Source of the DNA: UBA3839 sp963627995
Lineage (GTDB): Bacteria > Bacteroidota > Bacteroidia > Bacteroidales > Bacteroidaceae
Assembly (NCBI GenBank): GCA_963627995.1
Contig: CAVGCV010000011.1
Location: 4,999-68,998 of the forward strand
Reading direction: 5' to 3'
Length of the DNA: 64,000 nt
The position numbers and the translations under genes are program-made. Of this stretch, positions 35,069 to 44,268 are shown one piece after another; position 1 is the first letter of the stretch; every line of letters begins with the position of its first letter. The notes under the pieces are model-generated. The model saw only the letters and a program-made list of their open reading frames with translations, had not been told where the DNA came from and did no database searches.

Positions 35069-36592
35069 TCAGGCGTGCTTCCAGAAGTTGCGCGTGAAAA
35101 GCAACACGATGGGGAATATCTCCAGACGGCCGATGAGCATGAGGAAGGCGCACACCGTCTTGGAGGCCGGCGAGAGCGTCGCCCAGGAGTGGAGCGGCCC
35201 GTAGTAGTCCATGCCCGGCCCGACGTTCGACAGCGAGGAGATGGAGATGCCCAGCGCCTCGTAGTAGTCGAGCTGCGGGCGCGACGCGTCGTCCGAGACT
35301 CCGAAGACGGACAGGAGGAATGCGCCGACGAAGATTGCGCCGACGAACAGGGCCGTGAACCCCAGGATGGTCTGCACGATTTGCGTGGGAAGCACCTGCC
35401 CGTTGAGGCGGACCGGCAGCACGGCGCGGGGGTGGAGGATGCGCTGGAACTCGTTGCGCAGCACGCGGTAGATGATGCTCCAGCGCACGCACTTGAAGCC
35501 GCCGCTCGTGCTGCCCGAGCAGGCTCCGGCGAACATGACGAACAGCAGCGTCGGCATGAGCGACACGGGCCACACGGTGTAGTCGACCGTGGCGAGCCCC
35601 GTCGTGGTTTGCAGCGAGACGACCGTGAAGACGGAGTCGCGGAACGACTGCTCCAGCGAGCCGAGGAAGCTGCCGGGATGCGGGAGGCTGAACGGCTCGG
35701 CCTGCCTCTGCGCGGCCATGAGCCAGGCGGTGCAGAGCAGCGTGGCCGTCCCCGCGATGGCGAGGTAGCAGCGCAGCTCCGCGTCGCGGAAGAACTTGTG
35801 GACGCGCCCCCGGAGAATGGTGTAGTAGATGAGCGTGTAGTTCGCTCCCGAGATGAACATGAAGAACGTGAGGACGTACTCGATGGCGGGGGAGCGGTAG
35901 ACCTCGCGCAGCAGGGCGCTGTGCGTCCCGAAGCCGCCCGTGGCCGTCGTGACGAGCGAGTAGTTGATGGCGTCGAACGTGTCCATGCCGCAGAGCATGA
36001 GCGAGCCGACGCAGAGCAGGGTGAGCAGCAGGTAGACGGTGCCGATCCACTTGGCCGTGACGCTGATGCGGGGGTGTATCTTGTCGTGCACGGGCCCCGT
36101 GCTTTCGGCCGCGAAGAGCTTCACCTCGCCCACGCCGAAGGCCGGCAGGATGGCGATGGTGAAGAAGATGATGCCGATGCCGCCAATCCACTGGCTCAGG
36201 CTGCGCCACACGAGGATGCTGTGGGGCTGTGCGTCGCAGTCGTCGATGACCGTCGCCCCGGTGGAGGTGAAGCCCGACATGGTCTCGAAGAAGGCGCTGG
36301 CCACGTCGGGCAGGCTGCCGCTGAGGAGGAACGGGAGCATGCCGACGGCGGTGAACACCAGCCACGTGAGGCTCACGATGATGTAGCCGTCCTTGCGCCC
36401 CATGTTGCTGCCCGCGCCGCGGCCGACGGCCAGTCCCGCCGCCCCGAGGCCGACGGCGATGGCGGTGGGCCAGGCGAACGGCATGTAGCAGGCGTGGCGG
36501 TAGATGCCCACGCCCATGCAGACGGCCATCAGTCCCGCCTCGATGAAGAGCAGCAGGCCGATGACCTTGACGATGATTTTCCAGTGGATCAT
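35069..36592 (-). CDS. trkH: potassium transporter TrkH
   Basis: Polytopic inner-membrane potassium channel subunit of 507 residues, gated by TrkA. Four pore-loop selectivity motifs are visible: TMSGFTSTGATVID (about 104-117), VTTATGGFGTH (about 220), SLQTTTGLATVDY (about 330) and SSLSNVGPGMDYYG (about 455). The DKIHPRI and FFMFISGANYTLIYY segments also match the family. It is third in a dxs-trkA-trkH operon, starting 31 nt after trkA. The C-terminal MLIGRLEIFPIVLLF is typical. Confidence 0.96.
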   Translation of the reverse strand: MIHWKIIVKVIGLLLFIEAGLMAVCMGVGIYRHACYMPFAWPTAIAVGLGAAGLAVGRGAGSNMGRKDGYIIVSLTWLVFTAVGMLPFLLSGSLPDVASAFFETMSGFTSTGATVIDDCDAQPHSILVWRSLSQWIGGIGIIFFTIAILPAFGVGEVKLFAAESTGPVHDKIHPRISVTAKWIGTVYLLLTLLCVGSLMLCGMDTFDAINYSLVTTATGGFGTHSALLREVYRSPAIEYVLTFFMFISGANYTLIYYTILRGRVHKFFRDAELRCYLAIAGTATLLCTAWLMAAQRQAEPFSLPHPGSFLGSLEQSFRDSVFTVVSLQTTTGLATVDYTVWPVSLMPTLLFVMFAGACSGSTSGGFKCVRWSIIYRVLRNEFQRILHPRAVLPVRLNGQVLPTQIVQTILGFTALFVGAIFVGAFLLSVFGVSDDASRPQLDYYEALGISISSLSNVGPGMDYYGPLHSWATLSPASKTVCAFLMLIGRLEIFPIVLLFTRNFWKHA

Positions 36593-36623
36593 AATGCGCG
36601 GAATGTGGGGGCGGGGCGTGCGC

Positions 36624-38006
36624 CTACTTGAACCAGCGGTCGAGGCGCTTGAGTGTTCCGCCGATGCAGAACACCACCACGCGGTCGTTCTCGCGCAGCA
36701 CGGTCGGGCCGTTCACGAGCTGGCCCTTGCCGTCGCGCACCATGCCGCCGATGTTCACGCCGCGCGGAAGCCCGAGGTGCATGACCGCGTCTTTCGTCAC
36801 GCGCGAGCCGCGCTTCACCACGAACTCGGCCACGTCGGCGTCGGCCACCGTGAGCATCTTCATGTTGTCGACGCTCGACTTCAGCAGCATCTGGTAGATG
36901 TGGCTGGCGGCAATCTGCTTCTTGTTGATGACCGTCCCCACGTCCAGATCCTCGGCCATGTCCAGATAGTCCAGGTTCTCCACCTGGGCTATCGTCTTCC
37001 TCACGCCCTTACGCCGCGCCGCCACGCACGCCAGGATGTTCTCCTCGTCGTTGTCGGTCAGGGCGATGAACGCCTCGAGGTATCCGTAGCCCTCGTCGTT
37101 GAGCAGCTCCATGTCGTGCCCCTCGCCGTTGATGATGAGCGTGCGGTGCTTCACGAGCCGCCCCAGCTCCTCGCAGCGGTCGGCCGACGGCTCGATGATC
37201 TTCAGGTCCATGCTGTCGGGCAGCGCCCAGTCGGCGCGCACGGACAGCTTGCCGCCCCCGATGATGAGCGCGTGGCGCACGGCGGGGTAGCCGTCCTTGC
37301 CCGACAGGTGGCGGATGGCGCTCACCTGGTCGCGCGTGGTCATGAAGAACACGAGGTCGCGCGGCAGGATGCGCTCGTCGCCGTAGGGGACGACCGTCTC
37401 GCCCCGGCGCTTGATGGCCACCACGTGGAACTGGTGGCCGTGCTCCATGCCGATTTCTTTCAGCGTGTGCCCGACGAGCAGGTTGTGCTCGTTGCCGATC
37501 TCCTTGTCGTCGATGGGGTGCTCGTCGTGCATCTTCACGCTGAGCAGCACGAGGTCGCCGTCCACGCCGAAGTCCCACATCTGCCGTACCCACGAGTACT
37601 GCGCCGAGTCGGCGATTTCCTTCGAGGCGAGCAGCTCGGGGTAGATGAGCGACGAGATGCCCATGTCCTCGAACAGCTTCTTGTTCTCGGGCTTCATGTA
37701 CTCGTAGTTGTCCACGCGCGCCACGGTGCGCCGCGTGCCCAGCTGTCTGGCGAGGATGGCGCTGGCGATGTTCTCGCTCTCGTGCGGCGTGACGGCGATG
37801 AACAGGTCGGCGTCGTCCGCGCCCGCGTGGCGCAGCCCCTTGATGGACGTGGGCGACACGGCGCTCGTCATGATGTCGAGGTCGGCGTTGAGCTTGCTCA
37901 GCCGCTCCTCCTCGCTGTCGATGAGCACCACGTTGAGGTTTTCCTTCGAGAGAAGGCGCGCGAGGTGGGTGCCAACGGCCCCCGCGCCGGCGATGACAAT
38001 CTTCAT
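36624..38006 (-). CDS. trkA: potassium transport regulator TrkA
   Basis: Cytosolic NAD(H)/nucleotide-binding gating ring protein for TrkH. The 460 residues hold two RCK units. The first Rossmann fold begins MKIVIAGAGAVGTHLARLLSKEN with the acidic LIDSEEERL strand. The second begins ALIIGGGKLSVRADWAL at about 236. Each is followed by a TrkA-C domain (about 140-215 and 365-450), the second ending CIGGTLKRLDRWFK. Its start overlaps the dxs stop by four bases (ATGA), and trkH follows, which makes the potassium-uptake unit complete. Confidence 0.97.
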   Translation of the reverse strand: MKIVIAGAGAVGTHLARLLSKENLNVVLIDSEEERLSKLNADLDIMTSAVSPTSIKGLRHAGADDADLFIAVTPHESENIASAILARQLGTRRTVARVDNYEYMKPENKKLFEDMGISSLIYPELLASKEIADSAQYSWVRQMWDFGVDGDLVLLSVKMHDEHPIDDKEIGNEHNLLVGHTLKEIGMEHGHQFHVVAIKRRGETVVPYGDERILPRDLVFFMTTRDQVSAIRHLSGKDGYPAVRHALIIGGGKLSVRADWALPDSMDLKIIEPSADRCEELGRLVKHRTLIINGEGHDMELLNDEGYGYLEAFIALTDNDEENILACVAARRKGVRKTIAQVENLDYLDMAEDLDVGTVINKKQIAASHIYQMLLKSSVDNMKMLTVADADVAEFVVKRGSRVTKDAVMHLGLPRGVNIGGMVRDGKGQLVNGPTVLRENDRVVVFCIGGTLKRLDRWFK

Positions 38007-39868
38007 GACAGGATTTGCTGCTTGATGCTCGCGGCGTCCATGCCGCAGATGGCGCGTTCCTCGGCCACGGTGCCGTGCTCCACGAACTGGTCGGGGATGC
38101 CCACGCGCCGCACCTCGGGCGTGTAGCCGTGGTCGGCGAAGAACTCCAGCACCGCGCTGCCCAGCCCGCCGCTCGCCACGCCGTCCTCCACCGTCACCAC
38201 GCGCTTGTAGCCTCTCCCCACCTCGTGCAGGATGTCCTCGTCGATGGGCTTCAGGAAGCGCATGTCGTAGTGGGCGGCCGGCGTGCCCTCGGCGGCCTTC
38301 GCCGCCTCCGTGCCGATGGGGCCGAGCGACAGCACGGCCACGCCCGCCCCGTCCCGCAGCTTCCGCCCCCTGCCCACGGCGACGGCCTCCAGCGGGCAGC
38401 GCCAGTCGACGAGCGAGCCGCGCCCGCGCGGGTAGCGGATGACGAACGTGCCCTGGCCGGGCAGCTGCGCGGTGAACATCATCCGGCGCAGCTCGTGCTC
38501 GTCGTAGGGCGAGGCGATGGTGAGGTTGGGGATGGGGCGCAGGAAGGCGAGGTCGAACGCGCCGTGGTGGGTGGGGCCGTCCTCGCCCACCAGCCCGGCG
38601 CGGTCGAGGCACAGCACCATGCCGAGCCGCATGATGGCCGCGTCGTGGATGATGTTGTCGTAGGCGCGCTGCGCGAACGACGAGTAGATGTTGCAGAAGG
38701 GCAGCAGCCCGTCCTTGGCCATGCCGCCCGAGAAGGTCACGGCGTGCCCCTCGGCGATGCCCACGTCGAACGTGCGGTGGGGCATCGCCCGCATCATGAT
38801 GCTCATGGAGCAGCCCGTGGGCATGGCCGGCGTGACTCCCACGATGCGCTCGTTCCGCTCGGCCAGCTCGAGCAGCGTCTGTCCGAACACGTCCTGGAAC
38901 TTCGGCGGGCAGGGGGCCTTGGGCTGCGCGTCGAGCCGCCGGCCCGTGTCCTCGTCGAACTTGCCCGGCGCGTGCCACACCGTCGCGTTCCGCTCGGCCG
39001 GTGCGTAGCCCTTGCCCTTCACCGTGTGGATGTGGAGCAGCTTCGGCCCCCTCATCCTGCGGATGGCGAAGAGGATGCGCACCAGCTCCCTCACGTCGTG
39101 GCCGTTCGTCGGGCCGAAGTAGCGGATGTCCATGCCCTCGAAGATGTTGCGCTGGCGCGTGAGCAGCGACTTCACGCTGTTGTTGAAGCGGATGATGCCC
39201 TTGCGGCGGCTGTCGTCGAGCAGCCCCCACTTGTGGAGCTTCTGCGAAATCTTGTAGCGGATGCTGTTGTAGGTGGAGCTGGTGGTCAGGTTGAGCAGGT
39301 ACTGCCGCATCCCGCCCACGCTGTCGTCGATCGACATGTTGTTGTCGTTGAGGATGATGAGCATGTCGTTGGGCGTGGACGAGGTGTTGTTGATGCCCTC
39401 GAAGGCCAGCCCGCCGCTCATCGCCCCGTCGCCGATGACGGCCACCACGTGCCGCTCCTCCCCCTTCTGCCGCGCGGCCACGGCCATGCCGAGGGCGGCG
39501 GAGATGGAGTTGGAGGCGTGGCCGCAGCAGAACGTGTCGTACTCGCTCTCGTCGGGGAAGGGGAACGGGCGCAGGCCGTGCAGCTTGCGGTTGGTGCGGA
39601 AGCGGTCGCGCCGCCCGGTCAGGATCTTGTGCCCGTAGGCCTGGTGCCCCACGTCCCACACGAGGCGGTCGTAGGGCGTGTTGAACACGTAGTGCAGCGC
39701 CACCGTCAGCTCCACCGCCCCGAGGCTCGACGCCAGGTGGCCGGGATTGACCGACAGCTCGCGGATGATGTCGTGGCGCAGCTCCTCGCACAGCTGCGGC
39801 AGCTGCTCCATGTCGAGCTTCCGCAGGTCGGCGGGCGACTCTATCCTCGACAGCAGCTCGAATTCCAT
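38003..39868 (-). CDS. dxs: 1-deoxy-D-xylulose-5-phosphate synthase Dxs
   Basis: Thiamine-diphosphate enzyme condensing pyruvate and glyceraldehyde-3-phosphate, the first step of the non-mevalonate isoprenoid pathway. It has 621 residues. Motifs are HLASSLGAVELTVALHYVFNTPYDRLVWDVGHQAYGHKILTGRRD (about 45-90), the ThDP/Mg motif GDGAMSGGLAFEGINN (about 145-160) and the transketolase pyrimidine region with VGIAEGHAVTFSGGMA and EDGPTHHGAFDL. The start at 39868 (MEFELLSRIESPADLR) is chosen because the longer GTG reading at 39922 coincides with the promoter box. It is first in the operon with trkA and trkH. Confidence 0.97.
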   Translation of the reverse strand: MEFELLSRIESPADLRKLDMEQLPQLCEELRHDIIRELSVNPGHLASSLGAVELTVALHYVFNTPYDRLVWDVGHQAYGHKILTGRRDRFRTNRKLHGLRPFPFPDESEYDTFCCGHASNSISAALGMAVAARQKGEERHVVAVIGDGAMSGGLAFEGINNTSSTPNDMLIILNDNNMSIDDSVGGMRQYLLNLTTSSTYNSIRYKISQKLHKWGLLDDSRRKGIIRFNNSVKSLLTRQRNIFEGMDIRYFGPTNGHDVRELVRILFAIRRMRGPKLLHIHTVKGKGYAPAERNATVWHAPGKFDEDTGRRLDAQPKAPCPPKFQDVFGQTLLELAERNERIVGVTPAMPTGCSMSIMMRAMPHRTFDVGIAEGHAVTFSGGMAKDGLLPFCNIYSSFAQRAYDNIIHDAAIMRLGMVLCLDRAGLVGEDGPTHHGAFDLAFLRPIPNLTIASPYDEHELRRMMFTAQLPGQGTFVIRYPRGRGSLVDWRCPLEAVAVGRGRKLRDGAGVAVLSLGPIGTEAAKAAEGTPAAHYDMRFLKPIDEDILHEVGRGYKRVVTVEDGVASGGLGSAVLEFFADHGYTPEVRRVGIPDQFVEHGTVAEERAICGMDAASIKQQILS

Positions 39869-39921
39869 GTCTTGTGCTGATTCTTTCACTCTCTTCGCGG
39901 GCGTTTTCCCTTTTTGATGCA

Positions 39922-39929
39922 CAAAGTTA
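39922..39929 (-). promoter_or_regulatory. Bacteroidetes -7 box for the dxs-trkA-trkH operon
   Basis: TAACTTTG on the minus strand, 54 bp upstream of the dxs start. Confidence 0.65.
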
Positions 39930-40079
39930 ATGTTTGTTCGGGACTTTCAATGCTTGTACCCCCGAATATCTTGGGAAAACGCCGCGCGCGGCCTGTCCCC
40001 GCCCGCCGGACGGCGGACGCGCGGCCGTCGCGCCCATGCTGGGCTTCCCCGCCCTTGCGGCGAGAACGGTGCGCGCGGC

Positions 40080-42611
40080 TCATCGCCTGAGGAAGCCGTA
40101 GTCATAGACGCGCGGCTCAATCTTGGCGGCAAGCGCGCGAAGCCGCTGGCGCAAGGCGGCGATGAGCCGCGTGTACTCGGCGTCGGCGCTGCTGGCGTTC
40201 ATCGTGCCGCGCCCGCTCACGCCCTGGAAGTGCAGGCGCATGTCGTAAAGGGCGGCATTGGGGTTCGCGCTCTCCTGGCGGTGGTAGTAGCGCCACAGCT
40301 CGCGCCCCGCGTCCATCACGGCCTGCGCCTCGGCCGAGAACGTGACGGGCCTCGGCGTGCTGTCCTCTTCGCGCCCGCCCCTGTCGAAGAGCTCGGGCTC
40401 TGCCGCTTGTGCCGTCTTTTTCTTCGTCCTGCCCCGGAGGTAGTCGCTCATGAAGTGGCTTTTGAAGGCCTCCTTGGCGTCCACTTCCGCCTCGGTGAAG
40501 GGAATCCAGTGGTTGGCGCCTGATTCGGATTCCAAATAACTGATTCTGTTTTGACCATGAAGCAGTGTTAAGGCAAGGCAATCATTGATGAAATCTTCAT
40601 CATTGCCCCATTGGTCATTTGGAACCAAATATTGGTCACGGTCGTTGAGCCATAATGCTGGTATGCATTGGCGAATGGCAAAATAAACAGCCATGTGTCT
40701 TATGTTGGCTCTGGTCACCTTTGCATAAAAATGGTTGCTAATGTCATTGGCAGATAACTTTGTGGTTAGGTAGACACCCAAGTTGTTCTGAACATTCGTG
40801 CCGTTCATTCGTAAATATGCGATGCACTCACCTGTGTTGTCATAATGCTTGCGAAGCCATTCTATGACATTCGTGTCATTGGCATACGAGTGAATGTTTT
40901 TTTGCCCCTTATATGTGCCGTCGCTCTCATAAATGTCGGTTTTGCAGCGCAAGAACTCCTCTTCTTCTGCAAGATGCCAAATGAAGAACCCTATGGGGAA
41001 CTGTCCCTTGACATTGTCGAAGGTATTGGCTGGAACGATAAAATTTCGACCGAGCTTCGCTCGGAACGTTTTTCGGAAATCACGGAAGTTCGGTGCTTGC
41101 AGAGTTTTCAAAGTTGAAAACTCTGCAAGCACGCATGTAGGGATTTCATCATGGATGCGGATGAAGAATTGAGCGAATACTTCACGGCAAGCCAATCCCA
41201 ATTGTTTCTTGTACTTGTCATGTACATAGTTGCCGAACGAGACACTTGACTTGTTCTTTCCAGTTCCCATTCTCTGCTTTCTGTTTCCTGCCTCCGCATA
41301 TGGCGGATTGATATACATCACGAGCTTCTTCCGCTTCTCCTCATCCTTCAGTATCTCGATGAGTGACTGGGGGAGTTTGCTCTCCTCGGGCTTGTCGAGG
41401 TTGAAGGGGTCGTTGAGAAAGTCGAACTGGAACACATGGCTGTCGAGCAGGTTGCTGCCGCCATGCTCGCCACGCAACGCCCTGTTCATTGTGGCGATGC
41501 GGGTGTGTATCACCTCCACGTCCGCCTTGTCGAGTGTGGAAGCGTAGATGTTGTACTTGTTGGTGAGCCCGGCGAGCAGGTTGCCCGTCCCGGCGCAGCA
41601 GTCCCACACATAGTAGTGGTCTTGCCAGTCCTCGCCCAACTCGCGGGCAAGATATTCCTGCGAAAGTTCCACCCACTGGCGCGGCGTGAAGAACGAGCCC
41701 TTGCGCTCGCGCACGTCCTGCGGGACGAGCAGGTCGCGCCGCTCGACCATGCGGTCCCAGGAAGCCCGGCGCGGCGGGCGGCGGTAGCGGTTCCAGAAGA
41801 GCGCGTGCCGCTTCTGCCCGTCGTTGAACTCGGCTTGCTGGGAGGAGAGGAAGCCCAGGTCGTTGATGCGGCGGTCGAGCTCGTAATGGTCGCCGCGCAG
41901 GACGACGAACAGCTTCTCCTTGAGCGTCGCGTTGTTGGAGGAGAGGAGGTCGGCGAGGTAGAAGTCGGCGTCGATGATGCCCGCCTGCTTGGCCTTGTCC
42001 CAGTTGGTGGTGATGGTGGGCATCACCTCGGCGCGCCACTTGTTGTAGATGTGGGTGAAGTTGTTGATGGTCACCTGTATCTGCCGCACGCCGCCGTGCC
42101 CGGTGCGGAAGTTCTGCTTGATGAACTGGCGCAGTTCTTTCTCGTCGCTGGCGTAGCGGAAGAGCACGAGCTGCCGCTCCATGAGGGCGGAGAGCGTCTG
42201 CCGCAGCTGGCGGAACTCTTTGCTTTGGTGGTCGGAAGGCGCGACGTTCCAGTTGAAGTCGTTCTGCGCGAACACGTCCATCACGCAGTGGTAGGGCACG
42301 AACGCCATCTTCTCGGCGTCGAACGCGCCGAGGAACGCCGGGGGCAGGTGGCTTTCGTAGGCGCGGGCGCGGCCGATGGTGAGGATGAGCTGCACGAGGC
42401 TCTCCACGATGTCGTGCCCTGTGCCTTGCTTGGCCTCGGCCCAAAGCAGGTACTCCGGGTACTCGGTGTCGGACGGAAGCTGGCCGGCGGCGGGGACAGC
42501 GACGGCGAAGTCTATTTTCCCAATAATGTGCGTGGTGTCGTAGCCGGCGAACCATTCGCCGCCCACCTTGTTCTTGAGCTCTTCCTCGAGAATACTGCCG
42601 TAATAAGCCAT
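40080..42611 (-). CDS. type IIG-like restriction-modification protein (N6-adenine methyltransferase with nuclease-like N-terminus)
   Basis: 843-residue protein. The N-terminus holds a PD-(D/E)xK-like pattern: an aspartate in GKIDFAVAV and EAK in YLLWAEAKQGT. The central methyltransferase has motif X-like FTPRQWV (about 340), motif I DCCAGTGNLLAG (about 362) and motif IV NPPYAEAGN (about 433), the form found in adenine-N6 methyltransferases. The C-terminal half would be the target-recognition region. A single polypeptide with both activities fits type IIG enzymes; no separate specificity or restriction gene is beside it. DNA from about 40530 to 41340 (residues about 424-694) is clearly A/T-richer than either end, so the gene is mosaic. 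Cleavage activity is inferred from one motif only and is less certain than methylation. Confidence 0.8.
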   Translation of the reverse strand: MAYYGSILEEELKNKVGGEWFAGYDTTHIIGKIDFAVAVPAAGQLPSDTEYPEYLLWAEAKQGTGHDIVESLVQLILTIGRARAYESHLPPAFLGAFDAEKMAFVPYHCVMDVFAQNDFNWNVAPSDHQSKEFRQLRQTLSALMERQLVLFRYASDEKELRQFIKQNFRTGHGGVRQIQVTINNFTHIYNKWRAEVMPTITTNWDKAKQAGIIDADFYLADLLSSNNATLKEKLFVVLRGDHYELDRRINDLGFLSSQQAEFNDGQKRHALFWNRYRRPPRRASWDRMVERRDLLVPQDVRERKGSFFTPRQWVELSQEYLARELGEDWQDHYYVWDCCAGTGNLLAGLTNKYNIYASTLDKADVEVIHTRIATMNRALRGEHGGSNLLDSHVFQFDFLNDPFNLDKPEESKLPQSLIEILKDEEKRKKLVMYINPPYAEAGNRKQRMGTGKNKSSVSFGNYVHDKYKKQLGLACREVFAQFFIRIHDEIPTCVLAEFSTLKTLQAPNFRDFRKTFRAKLGRNFIVPANTFDNVKGQFPIGFFIWHLAEEEEFLRCKTDIYESDGTYKGQKNIHSYANDTNVIEWLRKHYDNTGECIAYLRMNGTNVQNNLGVYLTTKLSANDISNHFYAKVTRANIRHMAVYFAIRQCIPALWLNDRDQYLVPNDQWGNDEDFINDCLALTLLHGQNRISYLESESGANHWIPFTEAEVDAKEAFKSHFMSDYLRGRTKKKTAQAAEPELFDRGGREEDSTPRPVTFSAEAQAVMDAGRELWRYYHRQESANPNAALYDMRLHFQGVSGRGTMNASSADAEYTRLIAALRQRLRALAAKIEPRVYDYGFLRR

Positions 42612-42631
42612 GGGTGCGTGTGTTTTCCGCA

Positions 42632-42639
42632 CAAATATA
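42632..42639 (-). promoter_or_regulatory. Bacteroidetes -7 box for the methyltransferase gene
   Basis: TATATTTG on the minus strand, 21 bp upstream of the start at 42611. Confidence 0.65.
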
Positions 42640-42798
42640 CAGATTTTTGGAATGCCTCGCCAGCCGGCGGCCGCGATTTTGCGCGTCTCGCCGCGCGGCG
42701 GCAGTCCCGCGCGCGGCGCCGGGCAGATGGATGTTCTGCGGAAAGGGCAGAATGGCAGTCGTTTTTTCTTTTTCGACACGCCCTGCCGACAGGGGGTT

Positions 42799-42908
42799 GA
42801 AAAAACGCCGCGGAGCGCGCGCCGCCGCTCTGCGGAGAAAATATATTTCCTCTGCGGACGAAAAATATTCTTTCCGCACACGTTTTGCCCTCTCCTCCGC
42901 AGTGTTTT
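42799..42908 (+). repeat. 22-bp periodic dyad array, copy E
   Basis: Five words start at 42807 (GCCGCGG), 42829 and 42851 (TCTGCGG), 42873 (TCCGCAC) and 42896 (TCCGCAG, followed by TGTTTTT), with steps of 22, 22, 22 and 23 bp. No CAAG-N3-TTGG tail is visible. It lies in the divergent gap between the methyltransferase gene and ribF (about 460 bp), where I see nothing else but the two promoter boxes. Confidence 0.8.
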
Positions 42909-43056
42909 TGGGGCGGGAGCCGCGCTCCGCGGGGGGCGCGCAGTAAGGATGTTCTGCGGGCGCGGGGCGGGCGCCGCTGCCGGCGTGGCGCCGCGCGGAA
43001 TGCGGGCGATTTGCCGGACGGCGGCCCCCGGACGCGCTGTTGTTGCCGATTTTGCG

Positions 43057-43064
43057 TAACTTTG
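43057..43064 (+). promoter_or_regulatory. Bacteroidetes -7 box for ribF
   Basis: TAACTTTG lies only 10 bp upstream of the ribF ATG, so the mRNA leader would be a few bases at most. Confidence 0.65.
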
Positions 43065-43073
43065 CGGCGCGAT

Positions 43074-44057
43074 ATGAGGATTTACGACCAACAGGGACAG
43101 GAGCTCCGGGGTATGGACGTGCCGTGCGTGGCGACCGTCGGGAACTTCGACGGCGTCCACCTCGGCCACCGCTGCCTCATCGGGCAGGTGGGGCGCATTG
43201 CGCGCGAGGAGGGCATGGCCTCGCTGCTGCTGACGTTCGACGGCCATCCGCTGCGGCTGCTGCGCCCCGCCGCGCCGCTGCAGCTGCTGACGACGACGGC
43301 GGAGAAGACGGGACTGCTGCTGCGCTCGGGGGCGGACTTCGTGGCGGTCGCGCCGTTCGACCACGCGCTGGCGGCGATGCCGGCGCGCGAGTTCATGCGC
43401 GACGTGCTGCTCCGCCGGCTGAACGTGCGCGTGCTGGTGGTGGGCTACGCGCACAGCTTCGGCCACGACCGCGACAAGACGTTCGACGACTACGTGGCCT
43501 ATGGGCGCGAGCTGGGCATGGGCGTGGTGCGGGCCGGGCGGCTCGACTGCGCGGGCCTGGGGCTGGACGGCCCTGCGGCGGGCGGGCCGGTGGCGACCAT
43601 CTCGTCATCGTTCGTGCGCAAGGCCCTGCTGCGCGGCGACGTGGAGCTGGCGAACCGCTGCCTCGGCTATCCCTATGCGCTGGCGGGGCGCGTGGTCGGC
43701 GGCCACCACGAGGGGCGGAAGATGGGGTTCCCGACGGCCAACGTGCAGCCCGAGAGCGCGGAAAAGCTTGTGCCGATGGGGGGCGCGTATGCCGTGGAGG
43801 TGGAGGTCGCCGACGGCGGGGACACCGGGCGCCGCCACCGCGGGATGCTCAACATCGGCAGCCGCCCGACGATGGACAACGGCCAGGAGCGGAGCATCGA
43901 GGCGAACATCTTCGACTTCCACGCGGACATCTACTCGAAGCGCGTGCGCATCCTCTTCCGCCGTTTCCTGCGCAGCGAAAAAAAGTTCGGCTCTGTGGCC
44001 GAACTTCAGGCGCAGTTGCGCCATGACGAGGAGGCGGTGCGCGGACTGGTGTTCTGA
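43074..44057 (+). CDS. ribF: bifunctional riboflavin kinase / FAD synthetase RibF
   Basis: Cytosolic enzyme converting riboflavin to FMN and FAD, 327 residues. The N-terminal nucleotidyltransferase has VATVGNFDGVHLGHRCLIGQV (about 18-38) and the TISSSFVRKALLRGDVELANRCLG motif (about 180-203). The C-terminal kinase domain has GRKMGFPTANV and YAVEVEV, then GMLNIGSRPTMDNGQERSIEANIFDFHADIYSKRVRILF. The start at 43074 is fixed by the promoter box just upstream. A frame extension back to 42885 runs through array E and the promoter. Confidence 0.95.
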   Translation: MRIYDQQGQELRGMDVPCVATVGNFDGVHLGHRCLIGQVGRIAREEGMASLLLTFDGHPLRLLRPAAPLQLLTTTAEKTGLLLRSGADFVAVAPFDHALAAMPAREFMRDVLLRRLNVRVLVVGYAHSFGHDRDKTFDDYVAYGRELGMGVVRAGRLDCAGLGLDGPAAGGPVATISSSFVRKALLRGDVELANRCLGYPYALAGRVVGGHHEGRKMGFPTANVQPESAEKLVPMGGAYAVEVEVADGGDTGRRHRGMLNIGSRPTMDNGQERSIEANIFDFHADIYSKRVRILFRRFLRSEKKFGSVAELQAQLRHDEEAVRGLVF

Positions 44058-44198
44058 TTGCCGGCTGTCAATGGGTCTTCCGCCGCTTTTTGCTCCTTCT
44101 TCCCCTGATGTGGAAGGCAGGCCCCGTGCGAGCGGGAAAAAGCCGGAGGCAGTGCCGGAAGCAATGCCGAACCATGCGGCGGAGGCTTGTCGGTGATG

Positions 44199-44235
44199 AA
44201 AAAAAGGAAGTGTGATGCTTGCGAATCACACTTCC
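44199..44235 (-). terminator. terminator of the tyrS-TM2 transcript
   Basis: Perfect 11-bp arms (44206-44216 with 44225-44235) followed, in minus-strand direction, by seven T (A-run 44199-44205). Confidence 0.85.
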
Positions 44236-44268
44236 CTGATTGTCGGATGCCGCGCGCGGCGATGGCTC

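Noticed and set aside
39869..39922. Longer dxs reading from a GTG at 39922
   Set aside because: That codon coincides with the TAACTTTG promoter box, so it would not be in the mRNA.
42885..43073. Extended ribF N-terminus from 42885
   Set aside because: The extension runs through array E and the promoter, and the encoded residues have no similarity to RibF.
43983..44005. GTTCGGC/GCCGAAC hairpin as the ribF terminator
   Set aside because: It lies inside the coding sequence about 50 bp before the stop and has no following T-run.
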